DNA of 64,000 nucleotides from JBBARC01 sp040400005 (lineage in GTDB: Bacteria > Pseudomonadota > Alphaproteobacteria > Acetobacterales > Acetobacteraceae): positions 1 to 64,000 of the forward strand of contig JBBARC010000006.1 in assembly GCA_040400005.1 (NCBI GenBank). Direction: 5' to 3'. Both the position numbers and the translations under genes were made by a program. This document shows positions 50,354 to 59,204 of the stretch, in pieces. The notes under the pieces are model-generated. The model did no database searches, was not told where the DNA came from, and saw nothing but the letters and a program-made list of their open reading frames with translations. Positions within the stretch are counted from its first letter, which is position 1. Each line of letters starts with the position of its first letter.

Positions 50354-50731
50354 CTAGGCCTCGGTGGCGCCGCCGGCGGCGATCCAGTCTTTGAGGGCGC
50401 CGAGGGTGTGGATGTTGGTGTAGCCCATGTCTTGCAGGGTTTTGGCGGCGAGGATGGCGCGGCCACCGGAGGCGCAGTAGAGGATGAGTGTTTTGGCGGC
50501 GGCGAGGGCTGGGTTGTGGGAGGGGGATGTGGGGTCGGCACGGAATTCCAGCATGCCGCGGGAGATGTTGATGGCGCCGGGGATTTTGCCGGTGGCGGCG
50601 AGTTCGGAGGGGTCGCGCACGTCGAGCACCAGGGTGGTTGGGTTGGCCATCAGGGTTTGCGCTTCGGCCGGGGTTAGGCTTGGGATGGCGGCGGTTGCGG
50701 TTTGCATGAGGTGTTTGAGGGTTAGGGGCAT
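50354..50731 (-). CDS. Single-domain rhodanese
   Basis: The 125-residue protein has the rhodanese fold with LVLDVRDPSELAATGKIPGA and the active-site loop YCASGGRAILAA, whose cysteine would carry persulfide. It may transfer sulfur from thiosulfate or another donor. The ATG at 50731 has TGAGGAA just upstream. It lies 11 bp after the phd stop on the same strand, so they form one transcription unit. That pairing with an antitoxin is unusual. Confidence 0.87.
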   Translation of the reverse strand: MPLTLKHLMQTATAAIPSLTPAEAQTLMANPTTLVLDVRDPSELAATGKIPGAINISRGMLEFRADPTSPSHNPALAAAKTLILYCASGGRAILAAKTLQDMGYTNIHTLGALKDWIAAGGATEA

Positions 50732-50742
50732 GGTGGGGTTCC

Positions 50743-51009
50743 TCAGGGTTCGAAGGTGTCGAGCACATCCGGTGGTAGCGTATCGAAATCGGCGGACATT
50801 TGGACTTTGCCGCGTAGCGTACCGGGTTGGCGGGGGGCGGCCGGCGGCGGGGATGGTGGGTGGATTTCGGCGATGACCTGATTGTGGGAGGTGATGAGGA
50901 AGGATTGGCCTTGGCGGGCCTGGCGCAGGAAATCGGTGAGGTTGGCGCGCAATTCGCGGACACCGACGGGTTGGGGTGCGGGGTTGCCGGTGTGGTTGAG
51001 GGTGGGCAT
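50743..51009 (-). CDS. Phd/YefM-family antitoxin without a toxin
   Basis: The 88-residue protein has the Phd/YefM DNA-binding half (GVRELRANLTDFLRQARQGQSFLITSHNQVIAEI) followed by a proline-rich linker and an acidic tail (SADFDTLPPDVLDTFEP) of the kind that neutralises a toxin. No Doc, YoeB or VapC-like toxin frame is adjacent; the next gene is a rhodanese. The start at 51009 is preferred over 51063 because the longer frame crosses the operator palindrome. Family members bind palindromes with a TGTACA core and repress themselves; such a palindrome is at 51032-51047. Confidence 0.85.
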   Translation of the reverse strand: MPTLNHTGNPAPQPVGVRELRANLTDFLRQARQGQSFLITSHNQVIAEIHPPSPPPAAPRQPGTLRGKVQMSADFDTLPPDVLDTFEP

Positions 51010-51031
51010 GGGGTGCCTTGGGTAGAGTGTG

Positions 51032-51047
51032 ATTTGTGTACACAAAT
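51032..51047. promoter_or_regulatory. Perfect 16-bp operator palindrome
   Basis: ATTTGTGTACACAAAT is a perfect palindrome with the TGTACA core described for YefM and Phd operators. It sits 22 bp upstream of the phd start and 91 bp upstream of the divergent GmrSD gene. Confidence 0.8.
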
Positions 51048-51138
51048 TATCAGTTGGCGTCAATGTTCACATAAAAAAACCCTTCTGCTCGGAGCGTTTT
51101 ACGTTTCTTATAGGACGGGTCACGATTGATGTTGGGAA

Positions 51139-53274
51139 ATGAACATGAAGGCGAATGAAGCACGATTTTTGGATGTTCTTAGTAAGTCTCGCCAGTTTGT
51201 CATACCTATCTATCAACGCACTTACTCTTGGACGCGCGATGAGTGCCAACAAATGTGGGATGATATTGTGCGCGTTGGTAACGATGATGCGGTATTGTCT
51301 CATTTCGTAGGCGCCATCGTTTACATCGAACAAGGCCTTTCTAACCTCACTAGCCAAGAGCCAATGCTAGTTATTGACGGGCAACAAAGGTTAACCACAA
51401 TTACCTTGATATTGGCGGCTCTTGAAAGGGCGCTTGAAAAATTGGGTGATGGGTTAGAGGAGCCTGTTGACGGTTTTGCGCCAAAGAAAATACACAGCTA
51501 CTATTTAGAAAATTCATTAGAAACTGGTGACCGCCGCTACAAGCTGATACTTTCACAGACGGACAAAATGTCGTTAATTGCGATAGTCAATGGTGATGCT
51601 CTGCCGAAAGAATGTTCTATTCGCGTCGTACAAAATTTCACCTTCTTCGAGTCTCTTTTTGCAGACCCAAAAATCGATCTGCGGGCTGTTTGCCGCGGGC
51701 TAGCGAAGTTGGTGGTTGTGGATATCGCACTCAATCCGGCGCAAGATAACCCACAGCTTATTTTTGAAAGCATGAACTCTACTGGCAAGGAGTTGAGCCA
51801 AGCCGATCTTATCCGCAATTTTATTCTTATGGGCCTGGATACAACTATTCAAACACGGCTATATGAACAACATTGGCATCCAATGGAAATCGCGTTCGGT
51901 CAAGAGCATTACGCTATTTACTTTGACGGATTTATGCGAAATTACCTGACGGTTAAGACTCGTGAAATTCCAAGAAACGATGACATTTACAAAGCATTTA
52001 AGAAATATGCTCGGAGGCCAGATGTTGCCGCTGCGGGTGTGGAGAGTTTGGTCAAAGATGTTCGCGAATTTGCCGACCATTTTTGCGCCTTGGCTTTAGG
52101 CGCAGAACCCGATCAAACTTTAAAAATTGCATTCCAGGACCTGCGGGAACTTAAGGTTGATGTGGCATATCCATTCTTGATGGAACTTTATCACGATTAC
52201 TGCAGTGGCTTGCTTGCACGTCAGGATCTTTTAGCAGTGGTCCGTTTGGTTGAATCGTATGTGTTCCGTCGAGCAGTCTGTTCCATTCCTTCAAATGCCC
52301 TCAATAAAATATTTGCGAATTTCTGGAAGAACATAAAAAAAGATCGCTATCTTGAAAGCGTTCAGGCGCACTTCCTGACGATGCCAACACAACAGAGATT
52401 TCCTAGTGACAGCGATTTTCGCCGTGAAATTCAAAAGCGCGATCTATATAATTTTGGTAGCCGGAGTTATTGGATGCTACGGATGGAGAACTTTAAGCGC
52501 AAGGAGCGGGTGAACGTTGGTGAATACACAATAGAGCATATCCTTCCAAATAGTGCTGATGATATTAACAAGTTGCCAACATCGTGGAGAGTAGCGTTAG
52601 GCGAAGATTGGGAACGCATCTGGACGGATTGCCGCAATACTTTGGGCAATCTTACGCTAACCGGATATAATTCTGAATACTCAAATAAGCCATTCATAGA
52701 AAAACGCGATATGGTAGGTGGATTTAGCGAAAGTCCGCTCCATCTTAACGTTGGTTTGGGTCAGGCTGATGCTTGGAACGAGGAATCCATCAAGGTACGT
52801 GCCGAGAAATTGTCCGAACGGGCGATCTCAGTTTGGGCTGAGGCGAAACTCCCAACCGAGATTTTGGATACATACCGTTCCGAAGTTAATTTGACCAGTT
52901 ATTCGATCAATGATCATCGATATATCCTGAGTGGTGCAATGCGGGATCTCTTTGAGAGTTTTCGGAGGGAGGTGCTTGCCATCGACCCCTGTATAACTGA
53001 AGAATTTCTTAAACTTTACGTTGCTTATAGAGCAGAAACAAATTTCGTCGATATCATACCGCAGGCCAAACGCCTACGTCTATCGTTAAACATGAAATTC
53101 GCTGATATTCATGACCCTCGCGGTCTTTGCCGCGATATCTCCAAGGTTGCACGATGGGGAAATGGTGACGTTGAAATTGGCTTCTCTACTGCCGAGGAAA
53201 TACCCTACATCATCAGTCTGGTCAGACAATCATTTGAGAGACAAATGGGGATTGACGCAGACATTGTAGCGTAA
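51139..53274 (+). CDS. GmrSD-type protein (DUF262-DUF1524-DUF5655), antiphage defence candidate
   Basis: The 711-residue protein shows the DUF262 (GmrS) motifs VIPIYQRTYSW near residue 25 and IDGQQRLTTITLI near 80, which bind nucleotide. DUF1524 (GmrD) nuclease motifs follow: EYTIEHILPNSADD near 460 and NTLGNLTLTGYNSEYSNKPF near 500. A DUF5655-like C-terminal domain starts near 590. Relatives are type-IV restriction enzymes that cut modified phage DNA, and this single-chain form is common in defence islands. Codon use and base composition are clearly lower in GC than neighbours (28 of 60 bases are G or C in 51181-51240), so it was probably acquired by transfer. It is divergent from phd. Confidence 0.88.
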   Translation: MNMKANEARFLDVLSKSRQFVIPIYQRTYSWTRDECQQMWDDIVRVGNDDAVLSHFVGAIVYIEQGLSNLTSQEPMLVIDGQQRLTTITLILAALERALEKLGDGLEEPVDGFAPKKIHSYYLENSLETGDRRYKLILSQTDKMSLIAIVNGDALPKECSIRVVQNFTFFESLFADPKIDLRAVCRGLAKLVVVDIALNPAQDNPQLIFESMNSTGKELSQADLIRNFILMGLDTTIQTRLYEQHWHPMEIAFGQEHYAIYFDGFMRNYLTVKTREIPRNDDIYKAFKKYARRPDVAAAGVESLVKDVREFADHFCALALGAEPDQTLKIAFQDLRELKVDVAYPFLMELYHDYCSGLLARQDLLAVVRLVESYVFRRAVCSIPSNALNKIFANFWKNIKKDRYLESVQAHFLTMPTQQRFPSDSDFRREIQKRDLYNFGSRSYWMLRMENFKRKERVNVGEYTIEHILPNSADDINKLPTSWRVALGEDWERIWTDCRNTLGNLTLTGYNSEYSNKPFIEKRDMVGGFSESPLHLNVGLGQADAWNEESIKVRAEKLSERAISVWAEAKLPTEILDTYRSEVNLTSYSINDHRYILSGAMRDLFESFRREVLAIDPCITEEFLKLYVAYRAETNFVDIIPQAKRLRLSLNMKFADIHDPRGLCRDISKVARWGNGDVEIGFSTAEEIPYIISLVRQSFERQMGIDADIVA

Positions 53275-53660
53275 GTGGCCGTTGGTTGCGTTGTGGGTTG
53301 CGGCGGCGGGCGAAGCCCGCCCTACGGCAGAGCGGGGCTGGAGCGTCGGGGGCGGCGCATCGGCGATTTTGGTTGGTGCGTTTGGCTAACTACGGCTTTG
53401 GTGTTTGGGGTGGTGTTGGGGAAGGCGAGGCAGGCGGGGGCGTTGCCCTGCGATCTCGCTAAGGGCTGGCCGTTAGGATCTTCAACTTGGGTTTGGCGGG
53501 AAGGGGGCCAGCACAAGGCTGGCCACGGTCCGTGCCGCCCCCCTTCCCGCCAAACCCAACCTACAAGGATTTTAAAGGCGAGCCTTTAATGGGGATCGAA
53601 GGGGCAAAGCCCCTCGCCTTTCTTGTCTTTTACACCATCCCCCAAACACCAAAGCCGGGG
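53275..53660. repeat. GC-rich inverted-repeat element, copy B, plus a small REP-like palindrome
   Basis: GGCGGGCGAAGCCCGCC followed by CTACG at about 53305-53326 is a short palindrome also found near 59042. From about 53415 to 53625 the arms GAAGGCGAGGCAGG...TTGGGTTTGGCGGG and CCCGCCAAACCCAA...GGGGATCGAAGGGGCAAAGCCCCTCGCCTTTCTT form an inverted repeat. The right arm is almost identical, in reverse orientation, to the left arm of copy A. No gene is seen in this 386-bp spacer between convergent genes. Confidence 0.88.
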
Positions 53661-56453
53661 TTAGCCAAACGCACCGACGGAATGGGTGATGGCGGTGCCG
53701 ATTTCTCGGACTAGGCCGAAGAGGCGGCCGATGGGGGCGAAGATGGCTGCGTGTTCGCGGACGTAGCTGCCGGCGGCGCGGGGGCCGTGGGGTTCGGCGT
53801 AGTCGCGATCGACGGCGGGGTCGGCTGCTGCTGGGAAGATTTTGGCAAGGATGCTGAGTGCTGCGGGCACATCGAGTTGCAGGATGCGCAAGAAAACCGC
53901 ATCGCGGGTGGTGCCGTATTGCGGGGAGAATTCTGGGATGGCGGTGGCGAGTAGCCAGATGCGGCCGATGATGGCGATGCGCAGGCTGTGCAGCAGCATT
54001 TCTTCGGTGGCCATGTGGGGGGCATCGCGCCAGGCTTCGCGTAGGGCCAAATGATCGGCCTGGATTTTTCTAAACATTGCCTGGGCTGGTGCCCAGAGCT
54101 GCAGGTTTTCTAATGCATCGGCGATATCGGCAAGCGCGCGGGCGCGGCCTGGCCTGCGTGCTTGGGCGGCGCGATCGAGCCATGAGCCCGGATCGATTAA
54201 GGAGATCACCGCGCGCAACACGTCGAGATCTGAGTGCAGTAAGGCGTGTTCGGCGAAATCGAGCGCGCGGCGGAAGCGTTTGGATTGTTCGCGCATGTCG
54301 GAAAACAATTCGGGGGCGCGGGCGGCGGCACTGCCGACACCTTGCAATGTGTTGGCGCACCAGCCGAGTTGTTGCAAAATAGCGTTGTTGGGAATGGCGC
54401 GTAATTCGCGCGGGTGGCGGATAAGGGTGGGGCCGCCGGTATCGCTTTGGCGGGCGGCGGGGCGGGACCCGGTGGGATCGAGCAAGGCGGGGCCGAAGGC
54501 GCCGAGGAGGGCAGCATAGCCGGGATCTTCCACCAATTCCTGCATGGAGGCGCCGATGGTGGTGAAGAAGTCGGTGGCGAAATCTGGTTCGGCGTAGATC
54601 GGGTCGCGGTGTGGGGTGAGCGGGGTTAGGGCGTGGTGGGCAATTTCGGCGATTGTAGCTGCGGCGAGCTCGGGCGTTGCGAAATGGAGGTAGCCGTCAC
54701 CGCCTTGAAACGCGCTTTCTTCGCGGAATTGGATGCCGGCTTCGGCCAAAGCTAGGCGCGAGGTGGCGGGCGATAGGTAGCGCAGGCGATCGAGCATGGC
54801 GCGCGGGTGGCCGCCGCGGCCGATGCTTTCGCCGTGGGTATCGAACAGGATGAGTTCCACGCCCGATAGTTTGTGGCGGCGGAGGAGATCAACCAGTTTT
54901 AGGCGCAACCGTTCGATAAGGTAGCTTGCGGCGAGTTGGCCGACATAGCGGCCGGAATCGGAGTAGCCAAATTGTAGGGCGAGCCTGCCGGTGGCTTTGA
55001 GGTAGGCGCGATAATGCGGGCTGCGCAACGCTTCTTCCAGAACTCGCGTGCCACCTTCTAGCGCTTCGGCGGTTTCGAATAGCGGGCTGATTTCGATCAT
55101 TTGATCGATACCAAAACGGCGGGCGAGCCAGAGGGCGGAAAGGAGGGTGGCGCCACTTTCGGTTTCGGCGATGAGAAAGCGCACGGGCGTTGCACTATCA
55201 ACGTGTTTGACGATTTGGGCGACCACCAGCATGAGCCTTGTTGCCGATGCTTGTTCGGCAATCAGATCGCCAAAATCGATTTGGATGGGTGTTACTGTGT
55301 CTAGTGCGGTGTTTAACGCCGCCAGCAAAGTGCGGCGCTGGGCGCGGTCGCCGGCGGGGCTGGCCAGGCCCAGGGCCAGGCGAATGGCGTTGTGAATTTG
55401 CGTGGCGTTGAGCCGCACATGTGTGTGGGCCAGGGCGAGGCCGTGGGCCAGCAAGCCGGCGCGGGCAACCGATAAACGCATGGCATCGCCGGGGGATGCG
55501 GCGGCAATGGCATCGGCGAATAGGGGCAGCAGGGGGGCGGGGGTGGTCAGCGCCGCATCACGCCGGCTGATGAGTATGTGGGCAAAGGATGCGGTGGCGT
55601 CGGGGTCGGGGGAGAGTGGGCACAGCGCAATTTGGTGGGTGACCGCCACCAGGGCGGCATCGAGCCGGGCGGTGAGGGGGCCGCTTTGCGGGATATCGCG
55701 CACGTGATCGACCAGCCGGGCGAGCTGGGCTTGTTTCATGGCGAGCCTGAAGCCCAGCGTATCCCACCAGCCGATATCGGTGCGGCCATCGGTATCGAAC
55801 CCCACCCAGCTTGCCAGCACCACAGGGGTTGGGCGCAGGTCGTGCCAGCGATCGGGCCAGGTGGCGCGGGCTTCGCTTAAAATGGCGGCGGTGAGGGCAT
55901 CGAGTGCATCGCGGCCATTGGCGATGGCGGCGCGGGCTTCGGTAAATTCGGCGGCCAAGGTTGGTTTTTCGGGGCGGTGGGTGATGAAGCAGGTGGGTTG
56001 GGTGTGGCCGCTGGCGGCTTGGGCCAGGGCGGTTGCCACGGGGTAGGGCACGGCAAAGGTGGGGTGGGCGGTGAAGACTGCGGCAAAGCGGATACGTTCG
56101 ACGCTTGCGCGGAAATCGGCCAGGCGCACCGGGCTATCGTCAGGGTCGGGCCGCGCCAAGCGGGCGGCCAGGGCCATGTTGCGGGCTGGCGGTGGGGTTG
56201 CGCCAACCGTGCCGGCATAGGCGCCGAGGCGGCGGGCGCGGGCGGCAAAGGCGCGGTCGCGCAGGTCGCGGATGAGGGCCGCCACCTGCGGCTCGGTCAG
56301 TTCATCTTCGTCGATCTGGCGGCTGATGGAGAGGGCGACGGCCAGCACCGGGTTGCCAAAGGGGTCTTCCGCCGCATGCTGGCGGGCGCGTTCGGTGAGC
56401 AGCAGCAGGTTTTGGGCGACCGGGTTATCGGTATCGTGGATTTCGTCGGTCAT
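53661..56453 (-). CDS. ppc: Phosphoenolpyruvate carboxylase-like protein, divergent
   Basis: The 930-residue protein aligns with PEP carboxylase at AVFTAHPTFA (canonical FTAHPTE, catalytic histidine kept), LQFGYSDSGRYVGQ (canonical GYSDSxKDAG, lysine replaced by arginine), LFDTHGESIGRGGHPRAM (canonical FHGRGGxxxRGGGP), and RAIPNNAILQQLGW (canonical RAIPWxFxWTQ). Replacement of the Arg in FHGRGG and of the Lys suggests altered or lost carboxylase activity; the alignment is by eye. The length and fold are those of the family. If active, it would form oxaloacetate for anaplerosis. Its start overlaps the pncC stop (ATGA), and it faces the hairpin at 53415. Confidence 0.75.
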   Translation of the reverse strand: MTDEIHDTDNPVAQNLLLLTERARQHAAEDPFGNPVLAVALSISRQIDEDELTEPQVAALIRDLRDRAFAARARRLGAYAGTVGATPPPARNMALAARLARPDPDDSPVRLADFRASVERIRFAAVFTAHPTFAVPYPVATALAQAASGHTQPTCFITHRPEKPTLAAEFTEARAAIANGRDALDALTAAILSEARATWPDRWHDLRPTPVVLASWVGFDTDGRTDIGWWDTLGFRLAMKQAQLARLVDHVRDIPQSGPLTARLDAALVAVTHQIALCPLSPDPDATASFAHILISRRDAALTTPAPLLPLFADAIAAASPGDAMRLSVARAGLLAHGLALAHTHVRLNATQIHNAIRLALGLASPAGDRAQRRTLLAALNTALDTVTPIQIDFGDLIAEQASATRLMLVVAQIVKHVDSATPVRFLIAETESGATLLSALWLARRFGIDQMIEISPLFETAEALEGGTRVLEEALRSPHYRAYLKATGRLALQFGYSDSGRYVGQLAASYLIERLRLKLVDLLRRHKLSGVELILFDTHGESIGRGGHPRAMLDRLRYLSPATSRLALAEAGIQFREESAFQGGDGYLHFATPELAAATIAEIAHHALTPLTPHRDPIYAEPDFATDFFTTIGASMQELVEDPGYAALLGAFGPALLDPTGSRPAARQSDTGGPTLIRHPRELRAIPNNAILQQLGWCANTLQGVGSAAARAPELFSDMREQSKRFRRALDFAEHALLHSDLDVLRAVISLIDPGSWLDRAAQARRPGRARALADIADALENLQLWAPAQAMFRKIQADHLALREAWRDAPHMATEEMLLHSLRIAIIGRIWLLATAIPEFSPQYGTTRDAVFLRILQLDVPAALSILAKIFPAAADPAVDRDYAEPHGPRAAGSYVREHAAIFAPIGRLFGLVREIGTAITHSVGAFG

Positions 56454-56947
56454 GGGGCTTGTTCCAACGCGGTTTTGAGCAGAGCGAGGCCGGCGAGGAG
56501 GGCGGCTTCGCGCACTTGGGTGCGGTTACCGGGGAAGATGTGATGCACAGTGTGTGCCGTCTGGTTGCGGTGCACAATGCCGAACCATACCAGGCCCACG
56601 GGTTTGCCCGGGGTGGCACCATCGGGGCCGGCGATGCCGGTGACCGACAGGGCGATATCGGCGGGGCTGGCGGCCAGTGCGCCCAACGCCATGGCGGCTG
56701 CGGTTTCGCTGCTGACTGCGCCGTGGGTGGCAAGCAAGGTTTCGGTAACGCCCAGGCAGGTGATTTTGGCGGCGTTGGCGTAGGTAACGAACCCGCGGTC
56801 GAACACGGCGGACGACCCCGCGTGGGCGGTGAGGCTGGCGGCGATTAGGCCGCCGGTGCAGCTTTCGGCGGTGACCAGGGTTTTGTGGCGCGCGCGTGCC
56901 AGGGTGAGCACATCGAGCGCCAGGGCTGCGGTTTCTGGTGTGAACAT
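56450..56947 (-). CDS. pncC: Nicotinamide-nucleotide amidase PncC (CinA C-terminal domain)
   Basis: The 165-residue protein is the stand-alone CinA C-terminal domain: VTAESCTGGLIAASLTAHAGSS with the catalytic serine and cysteine, GAVSSETAAAMALGA, and SVTGIAGPDGATPGKPVGLVW. It hydrolyses nicotinamide mononucleotide to nicotinate mononucleotide in NAD recycling. The start at 56947 (MFTPET) is canonical. It is coupled to the PEP-carboxylase-like gene. The matching CinA N-terminal domain occurs separately at 59060-59827. Confidence 0.92.
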   Translation of the reverse strand: MFTPETAALALDVLTLARARHKTLVTAESCTGGLIAASLTAHAGSSAVFDRGFVTYANAAKITCLGVTETLLATHGAVSSETAAAMALGALAASPADIALSVTGIAGPDGATPGKPVGLVWFGIVHRNQTAHTVHHIFPGNRTQVREAALLAGLALLKTALEQAP

Positions 56948-57059
56948 GGGGTGGTGCTTTTGCCTTGGGGTTTTTTGCGCGAATTGACAGCCGGCTTTAG
57001 GATACCGCGATTGGGCGGGGCACGTCATCCTGAACCCAAAATTTTAAGGCGCACACCCC

Positions 57060-59204
57060 ATGGCAGCAGCAGATAGGCAGCAGGTGCTGGGCGGTTTGGC
57101 GGCGCAGTTGGTGGCAGCCGGCGTGGCGGCGCACCAGGCCGGGCAAGTGGTGGCGGCCGAGCAGTATTATCGCCAGGCGATGGCGGCATCGCCAAGTGCT
57201 GCGCACCCGTATAATCTGGCCGGTCTTGCGGTGCTGGCGCAGGGGCGGGCGGCGGATGCAGTGGCGCTGTTGCAAACTTCTGTGCGCTTGGCGCCAAGGG
57301 TTGCGGATTACCAGATGAATTTGGGCGCCGCCTTGCGGGCGGCTGGTGATAATGCGGCCGCGGTGGCGGCGTATCGCCGGGCTATTCGTTTAAATCCAGA
57401 GTTTGCCGAGGCGTATTTCAATTTGGGCAATACGCATCGTGAGGCCGGGCGGCTGGATGAGGCGCGCCAGGCCTATGCGCGGGCGCTGAGTGTGCGTGCG
57501 GATTACGCCGATGCGCGCAACAATTTGGGCCACACCCTGGCCGGTTTGGGGCGGCACGAGGAGGCGCGGGCGGCGTTTGCGGCGGTGTTGGTGTTAACGC
57601 CTGGGCGGGCCGAGGCGCAGGCGAATTTGGCCGGCAGTTTGGCGGCCTTGGGGCGCGCGGCGGAGGCGCTGGTGCTCGCCCGTGCGGCACTGGCGGCGGG
57701 GGCCAATGATGGCAAAATCTGGCGGCTGGTGGTGGAGCTTTGTGGGGCGGTTGGGGCGCCGGTGGAGGCTGCCGCGCAGGCGTGGCTGGCGGCGGCACCG
57801 GGCGATGCCGATGCGCAGGTGGCGGTGGGGCTTGCGTTGATCCCTGCGCAGATTGCGGCGGCGGAGGGGTATTTTGGCGCGGCCTTGGCGATTGATCCGC
57901 GCCATGCGGTGGCGGCGGAACATGCGGCTTTGTGCCGCTTGGCGTTTGGCGATGTTGCTGGTGCGCGAAGGGTTTTGGCGGATTATGTGGCGGTTGAACC
58001 AGCCCCGCCGCCGCGGATTTTAACGGCACTTGCGAAAGCGGCCAGTGATGCGATGGAGCTGGATGCGGCGGAGGATTTGTTTCGCCAAGCGCTGGTGGCA
58101 GCGCCGGATTTTGCCGATGCGCGGGCAGGGTTGGGGGTGATTTTGCTCACCCGTGGGGAATACCGCGAAGGTTTTGCGCTGTATGAATCGCGTTTTGGTG
58201 CGGGGCTTGCGCGGCGGCGCTTTGCCATACCCCTGTGGGATGGGGGTGTGATTAGTGCTGGGCGGTTGTTGATTAGTGCCGAGCAGGGATTTGGCGATGT
58301 GCTGCAAATGGCGCGGTTTGTGCCCCGGCTTTTGGGCACGCGCGTGGTGGGTGATGGAAGGTTGGTGCTGGAAGTGCATCGGCCGCTGGTGCGGTTTTTA
58401 CAACGTTTGCATGCGGATATTGAGATATTGCCGTTTGGGGATGATCCCGCGCGCGGTGGCGATGTTGTGGCGGAGTTGCCGATTTGCAGTTTGCCGCATG
58501 TGTTGGGCGTGAGTTTGCAAGATCTGCCAGGGCAAGTGCCGTATTTGGCGGCGAGCGATGCGGCGCGGGCGCGGGCGTGCGCGATGCTGGCGCATTTGCC
58601 GCGGCCGTGGATTGGCTTGGCGTGGGCGGGGAATGCGGCATACCAGTATGATTATACGCGATCGGCCAAACTCGCCGATATGGCGCCGTTGATTGCGGCG
58701 GGGGTGGGTAGTTTTGTGTCGCTGCAAAAAGATCTGCCGGCGGGGGATGATGTGGTGGCGGCTGGGTTGTTTGATGCGATGGCGGGGTGTGCGGATTTTG
58801 CCGATACGGCGGGGGTGTTGGCGGCGCTTGATTGTGTGGTGAGTGTGGATACGGCGGTGGCGCACGCGGCGGGGGCGTTGGGGGTGCCGGTTATGTTGCT
58901 TAATCGGTTTAATACCGAGTGGCGTTGGGGGGCTGCGGGGAAGGGGAGTGTTTGGTATCCGCGGCATACGGTGTTTCGGCAAAGTGTGGCGGGGGATTGG
59001 GGGGATGTGGTTGGGCGCGTGATGGGGGTTTTGCGGGATGGTGGCGGGCAGAGCCCGCCCTACGCGGATGGAGGTTCGCCGGCGATTGCGGTTGCGTTTA
59101 GAGTTTTGAAAAGATCGGTGACTTCGTTGATTGCGGCAGCAACCATGGCGGGGTCTGTGCCTTTGGCGACGATGGCGACGCCGGCGCCGCTTTCGCGAAA
59201 ATAG
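57060..59204 (+). CDS. TPR-repeat glycosyltransferase
   Basis: The 714-residue protein has about seven tetratricopeptide repeats (residues 1-330: NLGAALRAAGDNAAAVAAYRRAIRLNPEFAEAYFNLGNTHREAG and similar) joined to a GT-B catalytic domain (ISAEQGFGDVLQMARFVPRLL, DCVVSVDTAVAHAAGALGVPVMLL, FNTEWRWGA). This is like TPR-linked O-GlcNAc-type or heptosyl-type glycosyltransferases of surface or protein glycosylation. The last part (after about residue 650) is unlike a family tail: it runs through a GGCGGGC-type palindrome and over the CinA N-terminal gene by 145 bp on the opposite strand. The true domain may end near 59040. Confidence 0.83.
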   Translation: MAAADRQQVLGGLAAQLVAAGVAAHQAGQVVAAEQYYRQAMAASPSAAHPYNLAGLAVLAQGRAADAVALLQTSVRLAPRVADYQMNLGAALRAAGDNAAAVAAYRRAIRLNPEFAEAYFNLGNTHREAGRLDEARQAYARALSVRADYADARNNLGHTLAGLGRHEEARAAFAAVLVLTPGRAEAQANLAGSLAALGRAAEALVLARAALAAGANDGKIWRLVVELCGAVGAPVEAAAQAWLAAAPGDADAQVAVGLALIPAQIAAAEGYFGAALAIDPRHAVAAEHAALCRLAFGDVAGARRVLADYVAVEPAPPPRILTALAKAASDAMELDAAEDLFRQALVAAPDFADARAGLGVILLTRGEYREGFALYESRFGAGLARRRFAIPLWDGGVISAGRLLISAEQGFGDVLQMARFVPRLLGTRVVGDGRLVLEVHRPLVRFLQRLHADIEILPFGDDPARGGDVVAELPICSLPHVLGVSLQDLPGQVPYLAASDAARARACAMLAHLPRPWIGLAWAGNAAYQYDYTRSAKLADMAPLIAAGVGSFVSLQKDLPAGDDVVAAGLFDAMAGCADFADTAGVLAALDCVVSVDTAVAHAAGALGVPVMLLNRFNTEWRWGAAGKGSVWYPRHTVFRQSVAGDWGDVVGRVMGVLRDGGGQSPPYADGGSPAIAVAFRVLKRSVTSLIAAATMAGSVPLATMATPAPLSRK

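Noticed and set aside
50731..50743. Complete toxin-antitoxin module
   Set aside because: No toxin gene of Doc, YoeB, RelE or VapC type is found on either side of the antitoxin, so only the antitoxin is claimed.
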